Virus record (IMG/VR): IMGVR_UViG_3300036939_000057
Span: 1 to 40,377 of that record
Direction: 5' to 3' (one strand)
From: a virus
DNA length: 40,377 bases
In this document: positions 31,258-38,963 of the stretch, piece after piece
Layout of the letters: each line of letters begins with the position of its first letter
Position numbering within the stretch: the stretch's first letter is position 1
The notes under the pieces: generated by a model
Seen by the model: only the letters and a program-made list of their open reading frames with translations
Database searches by the model: none
What the model was told of the DNA's origin: nothing
Position numbers and translations under genes: made by a program

Positions 31258-31695
31258 TTAGCTCGCGCGCAGATGGCTGCCGCCCGTGCCGTGCTGTGCT
31301 TTACGCGTCTCCTGCTCGGCGAAGAGAAAGGCGATGTACTCGGCGTTCACTTCCTGGTGCTCGATGGCCTCGCGCAGTTTCTCGGAGATGTCAGCGTCAC
31401 TGACGGCCGCAGCGATGTTCTCGCCCGACTCGCGCGCGAGGGCGCAGACAATCTGCTGCTCGGAGCGCAGGGAGCGGGGCTTCGCCAGCGAGCCATGTAT
31501 CGAGTTAAAGAGATCGGCCATGCGCTGGGCGCGCTGCGGGTCAGCGGCGGCAAGGCCGCGGTGAACTCGGATGTAAGCGGCGAATGGGTCGTTAGCGAGA
31601 ATCTGGTGGACGCGCTGCGGTGAAACGCCGAGGTGGAAGGCGATAGTCTTAACGACTCCGTCGCACTCTTGCGCGAGGGCATTATCTTCAAGCAC
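31258..31695 (-). CDS. Putative HTH regulator
   Basis: A 145-aa protein from GTG 31695 with GAAAGGA upstream. The N-terminal CDGVVKTIAFHLGVSPQRVHQILANDPFAAYI reads as a helix-turn-helix, followed by helical sequence to a polar C-terminus. It lies second in the early operon, the place of a CII-like activator, but no family is recognised and the role is inferred from position. Confidence 0.5.
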   Translation of the reverse strand: MLEDNALAQECDGVVKTIAFHLGVSPQRVHQILANDPFAAYIRVHRGLAAADPQRAQRMADLFNSIHGSLAKPRSLRSEQQIVCALARESGENIAAAVSDADISEKLREAIEHQEVNAEYIAFLFAEQETRKAQHGTGGSHLRAS

Positions 31696-31774
31696 GGTCT
31701 TGATCCTTTCTCAGTCCAACAAGTTCACAGGTCGAGGCGAAGGCGATAGAGTGCGCGGCTGTGAAGCCGACGCC

Positions 31775-32017
31775 TCACACCGTCGCGAGTTCCACTTCTT
31801 CGACTTCCTGCTTGGGAGTGAATAGCTCCTGCATGCTCAGGCCGAGTGCTCCGGCGACTGTGATCAAATTAGTAAGGGTGATGTTGACTTCACCGTTCCT
31901 GATGCGTGTGAGCGTGTCTGTGGAAAGGCCAGTCGTCTCAGAGAGCTTTTTGGCGGTGATGTCATTCGCCGCCATAGCTCCCTTGATTAAATCGTTTCTA
32001 TAGGGCTTAAGGCTCAT
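31775..32017 (-). CDS. Cro-like XRE-family repressor
   Basis: An 80-aa protein with an HTH: GAMAANDITAKKLSETTGLSTDTLTRIRNGEVNITLTNLITVAGALG, typical Cro/C1-type. It is first in the leftward early unit and divergent from the repressor gene. RBS CAGGAG. The promoter TTGACA-N17-TAAATA lies upstream within the operator cluster. Likely the lytic-side regulator of the switch. Confidence 0.8.
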   Translation of the reverse strand: MSLKPYRNDLIKGAMAANDITAKKLSETTGLSTDTLTRIRNGEVNITLTNLITVAGALGLSMQELFTPKQEVEEVELATV

Positions 32018-32062
32018 TAACTAATCTCCTGTTCCTCTCGTGACGCATATACCGTCCTTGTT

Positions 32063-32146
32063 GGGCGATATATTTACCAAGACAAATCTTTTATGTCAAC
32101 CGATATTTACGGCGTATCGGCAGATATATCAGGCGGGCGATATATT
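32063..32146. promoter_or_regulatory. Operator cluster of the lysis-lysogeny switch
   Basis: GGGCGATATATT occurs at 32063..32074 and 32135..32146. CCGATA-N9-TATCGG is a perfect inverted repeat at 32100..32120, and ATATATC-N8-GATATAT at 32124..32145. These overlap the early promoter and the region before the repressor. Confidence 0.6.
32071..32099 (-). promoter_or_regulatory. Early leftward promoter (PR-like)
   Basis: On the minus strand TTGACA (32099..32094), exactly 17 nt, then TAAATA (32076..32071). It drives the Cro-like gene, whose ATG is at 32017. The -10 overlaps one GGGCGATATATT site, so repressor binding would block it. Confidence 0.7.
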
Positions 32147-32158
32147 AGCCTCCGTGGC

Positions 32159-32563
32159 GTGAATAAAGGACGCCCTGAACCTGAAGATTTGGCTGATTTC
32201 TCGAAAAGAGTCCGCTTTGAGAAAGGTCTTTCTCAGAGAGATGTTGAAATTAAAAGCGGGGGTGGTATTTCAAAAGGGTATATCGGGCAGATTGAGAACC
32301 GAACAGTTCTTGGTCACTCAGTAACGCCCCAGAAACTCAGTGCCCTCGCCAAAGGTTTACAGGTGTCCGAAGATGAAATATTTGCCGTCGCGCGCGGCAA
32401 GTCCTTGAATGGCGCGGAAGTCTTCGATTCGGAGATCGCCGTCCTCTTCAATGGATTCGATGAATTATCAGATGAAGACAAGTTGGAGTTGCTTGCAACG
32501 GTCAAGATGCTGGCGAATGAAGTGCAGCGTCGAAGGCCGCGCAACGGTAAGCCGAAGAAGTAA
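32159..32563 (+). CDS. XRE-family repressor (CI-like)
   Basis: A 134-aa protein if started at GTG 32159. An in-frame ATG at 32093 gives 156 aa but has no RBS, adds 22 residues foreign to the fold, and lies on the early -35 box. No strong RBS is seen for GTG either, so the start is uncertain. The HTH is FSKRVRFEKGLSQRDVEIKSGGGISKGYIGQIENRTVLGHSVTPQKLSALAKGL. C-terminal NGFDELSDEDKLELLATVKML is a likely dimerisation helix. No LexA-type peptidase; the next gene is an ImmA-like protease, implying protease-mediated induction. Confidence 0.75.
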   Translation: MNKGRPEPEDLADFSKRVRFEKGLSQRDVEIKSGGGISKGYIGQIENRTVLGHSVTPQKLSALAKGLQVSEDEIFAVARGKSLNGAEVFDSEIAVLFNGFDELSDEDKLELLATVKMLANEVQRRRPRNGKPKK

Positions 32564-32590
32564 CTGCAACTGAAACAGAGTGAAGCAGTT

Positions 32591-33040
32591 GTGAATCTTC
32601 TCGCGAAAGCGATCAGAGTGCACGTCCCTTATTGGAACGTGCGCCCGCTCACGGAAGACGATTTCTACCGACTTTGCCGGAAGTTCAAGGTTAGGGTGAT
32701 CGAGATTCCGTTGCGCGTACCCGGCCTCTTCATGCAGGTCGGAGGCAAGCGTTACCTGTTCGTGAACAGCAATCTCCGAGGCGTCGAGTGGCTGCGCGCA
32801 GCACTACACGAACTGGGTCATGCCATATTGCACACGCCGCCATCCGGCACCGTCGCCTATTTCTTTCGGCTGCCGCCCAGCTCCAAGCGGGAGCACGAGG
32901 CCGAGGCGTTCGCAGCCATCGCGCTCATCCCTTTGTGCATAGTTTTGAGCAAACTACCGTGGGAGATTCAAGAGGAGTACGGCTACTCGACCGAGTTAAT
33001 CGAACTGCGGAAGTGGATTTACGACAACTATAGGATTTGA
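32591..33040 (+). CDS. ImmA/IrrE-type metallopeptidase
   Basis: A 149-aa protein from GTG 32591, 27 nt after the repressor. The Zn-binding motif HELGH lies in LRAALHELGHAILHTP, with a downstream glutamate in REHEAEAFAAIALIP, the classical third ligand arrangement. Family members cleave XRE repressors upon DNA damage or signal. Gene order repressor-ImmA supports that role. The C-terminus contains EIQEEYGYSTELIELRKWIY. Confidence 0.82.
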   Translation: MNLLAKAIRVHVPYWNVRPLTEDDFYRLCRKFKVRVIEIPLRVPGLFMQVGGKRYLFVNSNLRGVEWLRAALHELGHAILHTPPSGTVAYFFRLPPSSKREHEAEAFAAIALIPLCIVLSKLPWEIQEEYGYSTELIELRKWIYDNYRI

Positions 33041-33106
33041 CTTGCTTCGCGCGCTGACTTCCCGACAGGCGCTAATATCAACCTCACTCCTGGAAAGGAG
33101 CCCTCC

Positions 33107-33142
33107 ATGTCTAACGGTGGATTTTCAATTTCCGCACCCTAG
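33107..33142 (+). CDS. Very short ORF (11 codons) with a perfect RBS
   Basis: GGAAAGGAG sits 6 nt before ATG 33107; the ORF encodes MSNGGFSISAP and stops. The 173-bp gap 33041..33213 contains nothing else clear. It may be a leader peptide or the stub of a lost gene. The leader (TCAACCTCACTCC) is reminiscent of the leader repeats at 27057 and 27608. Confidence 0.25.
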   Translation: MSNGGFSISAP

Positions 33143-33213
33143 TTAGAACCTCATGCTAGAAAGCAGAACATCTTGAAAAGATTTAAAAACGATTCCACGA
33201 GGTAAAGATTTTC

Positions 33214-33594
33214 ATGTATCAAACCCAACCATGCCCTAATTGTGGCGGGGTTAGCCGAGCCGACCAGCCCATTACCTTTTGCGGTCATTGTGGGACGAGA
33301 CTCGTGTCTAATGCTCAATCAACAATTCCGAAAGATATGTCCCTCCAGATCAACATTGGCACTGTCAGATCGGTCATCGGCCAACTTAACTTTACCTTTG
33401 TTGTTGGGAGTAGCGGGAACGGGCACCTTCAAATCATGGCTATTGATCCCACTAATCTAAGGAAGGCCGGGGTTTTTCTCACGCTTGGGGCTACCGAGTT
33501 CGAACAACTCAAACGGATAACTGCTGAAACAGAAGATGTCATTGCCAGACTTCAAGCCGCAAATCAGATGAACAGAATGCTTACACCTTACTAA
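33214..33594 (+). CDS. Zinc-ribbon protein of unknown function
   Basis: A 126-aa protein. N-terminal CPNCGGVSRADQPITFCGHCG is a clear double-CxxC zinc ribbon. Residues about 45-90 are beta-rich (LQINIGTVRSVIGQLNFTFVVG); the C-terminal part is helical (EFEQLKRITAETEDVIARLQAANQMN). It lies 11 nt upstream of the DUF4041/GIY-YIG-like gene, so the two are likely co-expressed. Confidence 0.6.
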   Translation: MYQTQPCPNCGGVSRADQPITFCGHCGTRLVSNAQSTIPKDMSLQINIGTVRSVIGQLNFTFVVGSSGNGHLQIMAIDPTNLRKAGVFLTLGATEFEQLKRITAETEDVIARLQAANQMNRMLTPY

Positions 33595-33605
33595 ATGAGG
33601 TAACT

Positions 33606-35012
33606 ATGCTCACATCCATCCTCATCGGACTTTTCCTGATCGCGGCGGCGGCTGCGGCCTTCTTATTCAACAGGCTGCGCTCCGCGGAAACTAAGCATCG
33701 AGCACTATCTGAGGAACATGCTGGCCTGAAGACTCGCTATCAAGGCATCATTGATGTGGAGACGGAGAAGCAACGCGTGCTTGGAGCACTAGAATTAGAG
33801 CGTTCCCGTTTACAGACAGACATTTCAACGCTTCAGGATAATCAGCGCGCCGTCGTAGGGGAGTTACAGGCACGCCAAAGGCAGGGCGAGTTTGAATTGG
33901 AAACCCTCCGTTCAAACATCGCGCGCATGCATGCCGATCTGAAGGCGCTTGAGGAAGTATCCGATCTGCAGTCTTTCGGCTTTTACAAACCCAAGTACAA
34001 CTTTGAATCTTCCCCACTTTACCTAGCCAAGCTCGAACAAATTCGCGAACAGCAGAAGCGGATGATCAAAGATAAGACTGCCGCCGTGGGCCTCATCGAG
34101 TGGACGGTCAACGGAAGCAAAACTGAAGGGCGCAAGCAAATAAATCAAACCTTGAAACTCATCCTGCGAGCTTTCAACGGAGAAAGCGATGCGGCCATCG
34201 CGAAGGTTAAATATAACAATATCGCTGTCATGGAGACTCGCATCCGCAAGGCTTGGGAAGCGATGGGTAACCTAGCGGCTGTCCAGCAATGCCATATCAC
34301 AAAAGGTTACTTGGATCTCAAGTTACAGGAGCTTTACCTCGTCCACGAGTATCAGGAGAAGGTACAAGAGGAGAAGGAAGAGCAGCGGCGCATCCGCGAG
34401 CAAATGCGCGAGGAAGAGATTGCCCAGCGTGAACTGGAGAAAGCAAAGCAGGACGCTGAGCGGGAGGAAGCTCGTTATGAAACCGCACTGCGCAAGGCTC
34501 GGGAAGAGGCAGAACGTGCCGTTGGAGACAAACAGCAAAAATTGCTCGGTCAGATCGAAGAACTAGAGCGTCGGCTCGAAGAAGCCCACACCATTAAGGA
34601 GCGGGCCATCTCGCGAGCGCAGATGACCCGCTCGGGGCACGTCTATGTCATCTCCAACGTCGGTTCTTTCGGCGAGCAGGTTTATAAAATCGGTATGACG
34701 CGCCGCCTTGACCCGCTCGACAGAGTTCGGGAACTTGGCGACGCCTCAGTCCCGTTTCAGTTCGACGTTCATGCGATCATCTACTCGGAAGATGCACCAG
34801 GACTTGAGAACAAACTCCACCGTATGTTCCATGATCGTCGTGTCAATCGCATAAATGAGCGCAAAGAGTTTTTCCGCGTGACTATTGAAGAAATCGCCGA
34901 AGCCGTACGCAGCAATCATGGTGAAATCGAATTCACCTTAGCTGCTGAAGCAGCGGACTATAGAAAGACCTTGGCGCTTCTGCAAGAGAGCAATGGAGCG
35001 TCAGCAGCTTGA
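33606..35012 (+). CDS. Membrane-anchored DUF4041/T5orf172 (GIY-YIG-like) protein
   Basis: A 468-aa protein. Residues 1-22 form an N-terminal membrane segment, then coiled coil to about 105. DUF4041 spans about 115-250 (LQSFGFYKPKYNFESSPLYLAKLEQIREQQKRMIKDKTAA). A second coiled coil (about 250-345) precedes the T5orf172/MUG113-type domain: GHVYVISNV, QVYKIGMTRR, LDRVRELGDASVPFQFDVHAI, ENKLHRMF, RKEFFRV. Candidate catalytic residues are Y of VYVI, R of DRVREL and E of LENKLH. This family is widespread in phages with unclear function. A membrane-tethered nuclease could act on incoming DNA, such as in superinfection exclusion. That is inference. Confidence 0.75.
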   Translation: MLTSILIGLFLIAAAAAAFLFNRLRSAETKHRALSEEHAGLKTRYQGIIDVETEKQRVLGALELERSRLQTDISTLQDNQRAVVGELQARQRQGEFELETLRSNIARMHADLKALEEVSDLQSFGFYKPKYNFESSPLYLAKLEQIREQQKRMIKDKTAAVGLIEWTVNGSKTEGRKQINQTLKLILRAFNGESDAAIAKVKYNNIAVMETRIRKAWEAMGNLAAVQQCHITKGYLDLKLQELYLVHEYQEKVQEEKEEQRRIREQMREEEIAQRELEKAKQDAEREEARYETALRKAREEAERAVGDKQQKLLGQIEELERRLEEAHTIKERAISRAQMTRSGHVYVISNVGSFGEQVYKIGMTRRLDPLDRVRELGDASVPFQFDVHAIIYSEDAPGLENKLHRMFHDRRVNRINERKEFFRVTIEEIAEAVRSNHGEIEFTLAAEAADYRKTLALLQESNGASAA

Positions 35013-35038
35013 TTTAAGCCAACTAATCGGAGGATGAC

Positions 35039-35320
35039 ATGGCGACCAAAAAAGTCTCGGGCAAAAAGGTTTCCACTAAGAGCGGCACTAAAAAACAGGC
35101 GCGGGGTTCAGGCAAGCGCGGACTCATCGAGAATGCGGCAGGGGACTTCTACGCGAAGCGAGACGGGAACGGCCAGTTCTCCGAGATGGACGAGCGCGGG
35201 CGCTCGCTGGCGGCCGACAGGCGCAAATCGGCGAAGACTAAAGTTAAGCCCGGCTATGGTGATCAGGGTGATCAGCCGCAGAGGAAACGGGGCGGTACGA
35301 AGGGTTCCAAGAAACGATAA
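35039..35320 (+). CDS. Small basic protein
   Basis: A 93-aa Lys/Arg/Ser/Gly-rich protein (MATKKVSGKKVSTKSG start) with a central DFYAKRDGNGQFSEMDERGRSLAADRR. GGAGGA precedes the ATG. Histone-tail-like composition suggests nucleic-acid binding; no family recognised. Confidence 0.5.
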   Translation: MATKKVSGKKVSTKSGTKKQARGSGKRGLIENAAGDFYAKRDGNGQFSEMDERGRSLAADRRKSAKTKVKPGYGDQGDQPQRKRGGTKGSKKR

Positions 35321-35361
35321 ACTCTTAGCCCGTACACGCGTCTGCACCTCGATATTGTAAT

Positions 35362-35376
35362 GTCACGAAATGTGAC
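35362..35376. repeat. Short inverted repeat upstream of a membrane protein gene
   Basis: GTCAC-GAAAT-GTGAC, a perfect 5-bp dyad 33 nt before ATG 35409. It is compatible with a small operator or hairpin. Confidence 0.3.
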
Positions 35377-35408
35377 TACCTTGAATATCTTGATTAAGGA
35401 GAGTCCCT

Positions 35409-35972
35409 ATGTTAGGGAGATTAATTTTGTTAATGGGTGCTGCCGTACTTGCGGCTGCCGCATGGTACATCTTCTTCAAACCAATCGGCCCGGTCGAACT
35501 GCCCGCCCAAATGGGAAATCTGCGAGTTGAAAAGGAGGCCAGCGAGCAAGCGGCAAGACAAGTCAAAGAGCTTCATAGGCAGCGTGTTTTCTCTGATGTC
35601 GATTTGCAACTAGGGCAGAACCTATACGAAGGCGCGCGCGCTAAGTTCTCCGGCTGTGTTCAAGAGTTGGACTCTATGCTGGTCTATGGCGCTCCGAATG
35701 AACAGACATGGGCCATGTTCCTAAAACGCGCTGGGGAGGCACGGGAGGCGAGTGACCAGTTTAGGAGGTGGTTTTTCGAGCGCCTACGGGGAGGCGGGCA
35801 GAGCGGAGCCCAGCAGGCCGCGAACGTGCCGCAACCCGGAGACTTCGTCTCTTTTTTCAAAGGCATGGCGGAGTGGGCGGTGAAAATGCGCCAAGAAGTT
35901 CAGCAGGGGAAGATTGACGAAATCAGGAGGCAACTCAGCACTCTGTATTGGGTACCGTTCGATAGCGTCTGA
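35409..35972 (+). CDS. Membrane-anchored protein of unknown function
   Basis: A 187-aa protein. Residues 1-22 form an N-terminal membrane segment (LILLMGAAVLAAAAWYIFF). The rest is helical and polar (EQAARQVKELHRQ, FLKRAGEAREASDQFRRWFFERL, MRQEVQQGKIDEIRRQLSTLY). RBS AAGGAG. It ends 47 nt before the nuclease gene of the defence-like pair. It might be an accessory to that pair, but its GC content is closer to the phage, so this is uncertain. Confidence 0.5.
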   Translation: MLGRLILLMGAAVLAAAAWYIFFKPIGPVELPAQMGNLRVEKEASEQAARQVKELHRQRVFSDVDLQLGQNLYEGARAKFSGCVQELDSMLVYGAPNEQTWAMFLKRAGEAREASDQFRRWFFERLRGGGQSGAQQAANVPQPGDFVSFFKGMAEWAVKMRQEVQQGKIDEIRRQLSTLYWVPFDSV

Positions 35973-36019
35973 AAGTTTCGCCTGTAGAGCGATCTCTCCA
36001 CACTCACCAAGGAACAGTT

Positions 36020-37144
36020 ATGAGATTAAAAGACTCACTTGTCAGCATCGCGGCTAGAGAAAAGAGCGGAGCTGATACATCTCGTAGATATGACTATCAA
36101 AAGAACTGGGCACTATGCCAAATTCTTGAGAAACATAAAACCGGGGATGACTACCTATTTATATTTGAACATCACGATGACGTCTTAATGCTTGATTCAG
36201 AAATTGAACCCCGAGAGGTATGTTTCTATCAGATTAAATCAAAAGACAGCGGCCATTGGAGTATGAGCAAATTATTGGAAAGGAAGAGGGGCAAAGACGG
36301 AACCCAATTATTCTCATATGTCGGGAAAATGTATGACAATAAAATCAAGTTTCAGGGGCAAACTAAATCACTTAACTTTGTCTCTAACGCGCGGTTTAAT
36401 TTCAACCTGAAGCCTGTTTTTGCGAGCAAGCCCTCACTCTCCAAGACCACCATTTGCGCAAAAGAGATAGAAGACGATGAACTCTCCAAGATCAAGGATC
36501 AACTTGTAGCCGAACACGCCCTGAAAGAGCTTCCTGAGTTCGAGGATATTACTTTCTTCATCGCTACGGATTTGAGTTTGGGAGATCACGAGAAACATAC
36601 TAAGGGCAAGCTTAGCGATTTTCTTGAAACTACTTTTTCTGAACGGAATTTTAAAGTCGGACCGATTCATCGAACGGTCTTTGATGAGATTAGACGCAAG
36701 AACAATTACAGTGAAGATATTAATTCTTTCGACGAGTTGGTTAAGCATAAGTCAATAGGCAGGAGTCGATTTGAAGAAATTCTCCAAACCATTGGTGTTC
36801 AGACCGATTTTGACGAAGCTTGGGCTACATTTGAGGCCCGACTAAACGTAGAGGGTTTTCCGTTTGGTCAGTTACTGAAAATCAAGAATGAGTGGAGAAG
36901 ATGTGAGGTTGATCGGATGGACAGTGGAAACCTTGTGATCCAACGTATCGTAACAACGGCGCGTACTGCAGTGCAGCAGGCTAAAGAGACAAAAACCTTA
37001 TCCAGTTTGGTGACTGAGGCATCTTTATACTGTGAGCAGAACTTACAAAAGTTCTCTACACTGCATAGCTCCGAATACATCATGGCGATGGTTTTGATGG
37101 AGTATTATGAGCAACAACTTCCAGCGACTGATTCGAAATCTTAG
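36020..37144 (+). CDS. Cap4/DUF4297-type nuclease (Lamassu LmuA-like effector)
   Basis: A 374-aa protein. Residues about 20-75 match the DUF4297 (Cap4-type) dsDNA nuclease: RYDYQKNWALCQILEKHKTGDDYLFIFE, then DDVLMLDS and CFYQIKSK (Q71, K73), the PD-(D/E)XK-type core. The remaining ~270 residues are an uncharacterised helical region. The next gene encodes an SMC-like ATPase 12 bp downstream. This two-gene pairing is that of Lamassu-type anti-phage systems with a Cap4 effector, in which the ATPase senses DNA ends and releases the nuclease. No third LmuC-like gene is recognised. The gene is visibly AT-richer than the phage core. Confidence 0.78.
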   Translation: MRLKDSLVSIAAREKSGADTSRRYDYQKNWALCQILEKHKTGDDYLFIFEHHDDVLMLDSEIEPREVCFYQIKSKDSGHWSMSKLLERKRGKDGTQLFSYVGKMYDNKIKFQGQTKSLNFVSNARFNFNLKPVFASKPSLSKTTICAKEIEDDELSKIKDQLVAEHALKELPEFEDITFFIATDLSLGDHEKHTKGKLSDFLETTFSERNFKVGPIHRTVFDEIRRKNNYSEDINSFDELVKHKSIGRSRFEEILQTIGVQTDFDEAWATFEARLNVEGFPFGQLLKIKNEWRRCEVDRMDSGNLVIQRIVTTARTAVQQAKETKTLSSLVTEASLYCEQNLQKFSTLHSSEYIMAMVLMEYYEQQLPATDSKS

Positions 37145-37155
37145 GAAAAAGAAAC

Positions 37156-38883
37156 ATGAAAAGCTTCGTCTTAAAAGAGATATTGCTCCTCTCAGCGATG
37201 GAAAGAAAGGCGAGACGAGTCAAGTTCGATCCTCGAACAACGATAGTCCTCGGAGCAAACGACACAGGTAAATCATCTTTATTAAAAAGTATCTATAGGG
37301 CCTTCGGAGCAGAGCCCGCAAGGACCCACCTCAAATGGAAGTCAGCGGAGGTTTATAACGTTGTACGATTTTCGTTAGATGGCGCAGATTACTCGATTTT
37401 CCAGCACAACAAATTGTATGCAATTTTCGATTCGGAAAATCATCTATTAAATATATTCACTAGCGTAACTAATGAACTAGGCCCCTACCTAGCTGATTTA
37501 TTTGATTTTAAAGTTAAGCTGAATAGTAAGACGGGTGAGTCCGTTACTCCTCCACCCGCATACTTCTTCCTGCCCTTCTATATCGACCAAGATAGCAGTT
37601 GGGTGCACAACTGGTCATCATTCGCACGCCTTCAACAATTCAGCAATTGGAAGGCTGGTTTGGCCGAATATCACACGGGCATTCGGCCGAATAAGTACTA
37701 CGAGTTTAAAGCTGAGAGTGATCGACTAAGTAAGGAAATCAAGGAAGCTATTTCAGAGTTGAACGCGCTTGAGGCCGCAAAGGAACGGATTAAGCGAGAA
37801 TTTCCTGCAGGTACTTTTGACGTTGATATTGAATCATTCAAGGTTGAAATAGAAAGACTCTTAACAGAGTGCCAAGAGCTCAACAAAATTGAAGAAAAGT
37901 ACAAAGAAGACCTTATAAGCTTAAGAAATGAGAAAACCATCATTGGATACCAAATTAAAGTAATTGAACACGCTATGAAAGAGAAAGCTGCTGACTACGC
38001 TTTCGTGACGGATGTACTGATTGACGAGCACGTAGATTGCCCAACATGCGGTGCCGTGTATGAGAATTCTTTCGCAGAAAGGTTTGCAATTGCTCAAGAC
38101 GAGGACCGATGTCGTGATCTTATATTGCAGTTAAAGCAGGATGAGATAGCGATAAGCAAAAAAATAGACGCTCTTAACGTCGAGTATCTAGCACACCGAA
38201 ACAAATTCAAGGAGGTCTCCAGAATTCTCGAAGCCAAACGAAGCGAGATTAGGTTACGTGATGTGATCGACTCGCACGGTAAGAAGGAAGTGGACCGATT
38301 ATTTGAAGAGCAGGTCACAAAGTACAAAGGCGAAATATTCAAAAAGGATATGGAACTCAATCAATATAAAGATTCGTTAAAACATCTTGAAGAGCAAACG
38401 AAGATGCTTAGAAGAGAAATTACAAACTTTTACATTGATCACATGCGCGCCAACCTAAGTAAGTTGGACGTGCTTACGTTAGCAGAGAGTTCATACAAAA
38501 AGGTCTCTAGTAACATCATTGAACAAGGAAGTGATCTGCCACGATCGTTGTTAGCTTATTACTACAGCATCCTCTACACGATGCGGAATTACTCTTCTGC
38601 AACATTTTGTCCAATTGTGATCGACTCTCCGAACCAGCAAGGACAGGACAGAGAAAGCCTGAAGAAAATGCTCCGCTTTATCTTGGAGCAGCAACCTGAG
38701 AATAGCCAACTCGTGCTGGGGCTCGAAGATTTGAGTGGCGTTGAACCGCGAGGCAAGGTCATTGAACTCAAAACAAAATATGGACTTCTCCGGAGAGAAG
38801 AATACAAAGCCATCGCTCAAGAGTTAGCTCCTCTGCAGAGTATAGTTATGGAATCACTGGTTAGACGAAAGGCTGATATTTAA
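37156..38883 (+). CDS. SMC/Rad50-like ATPase (Lamassu LmuB-like)
   Basis: A 575-aa protein. Walker A is GANDTGKSS (33-41). Two coiled-coil arms flank a CPTCG motif (295-299), a Rad50-like zinc-hook CxxC. An ABC-signature-like GSDLPRSLLAYYY (458-470) is followed by CPIVIDSPNQQGQD (485-498), the Walker-B region. Size and order (NTPase half, coil, hook, coil, NTPase half) fit SMC-like sensor proteins. Paired with the Cap4-type nuclease it resembles Lamassu LmuB. There is no visible frameshift. The gene is AT-richer than the phage core. Confidence 0.8.
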   Translation: MKSFVLKEILLLSAMERKARRVKFDPRTTIVLGANDTGKSSLLKSIYRAFGAEPARTHLKWKSAEVYNVVRFSLDGADYSIFQHNKLYAIFDSENHLLNIFTSVTNELGPYLADLFDFKVKLNSKTGESVTPPPAYFFLPFYIDQDSSWVHNWSSFARLQQFSNWKAGLAEYHTGIRPNKYYEFKAESDRLSKEIKEAISELNALEAAKERIKREFPAGTFDVDIESFKVEIERLLTECQELNKIEEKYKEDLISLRNEKTIIGYQIKVIEHAMKEKAADYAFVTDVLIDEHVDCPTCGAVYENSFAERFAIAQDEDRCRDLILQLKQDEIAISKKIDALNVEYLAHRNKFKEVSRILEAKRSEIRLRDVIDSHGKKEVDRLFEEQVTKYKGEIFKKDMELNQYKDSLKHLEEQTKMLRREITNFYIDHMRANLSKLDVLTLAESSYKKVSSNIIEQGSDLPRSLLAYYYSILYTMRNYSSATFCPIVIDSPNQQGQDRESLKKMLRFILEQQPENSQLVLGLEDLSGVEPRGKVIELKTKYGLLRREEYKAIAQELAPLQSIVMESLVRRKADI

Positions 38884-38963
38884 ATTAACTGCCTTGAGTT
38901 TTGTCGCACCTCCCGATGCGGCTTCACGGGTTCAACACACAACATTCGGAGTGAAGACCCAGC

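Noticed and set aside
32093-32158. N-terminal extension of the repressor from ATG 32093
   Set aside because: No RBS, overlaps the early promoter -35 and operators; kept only as an alternative start.
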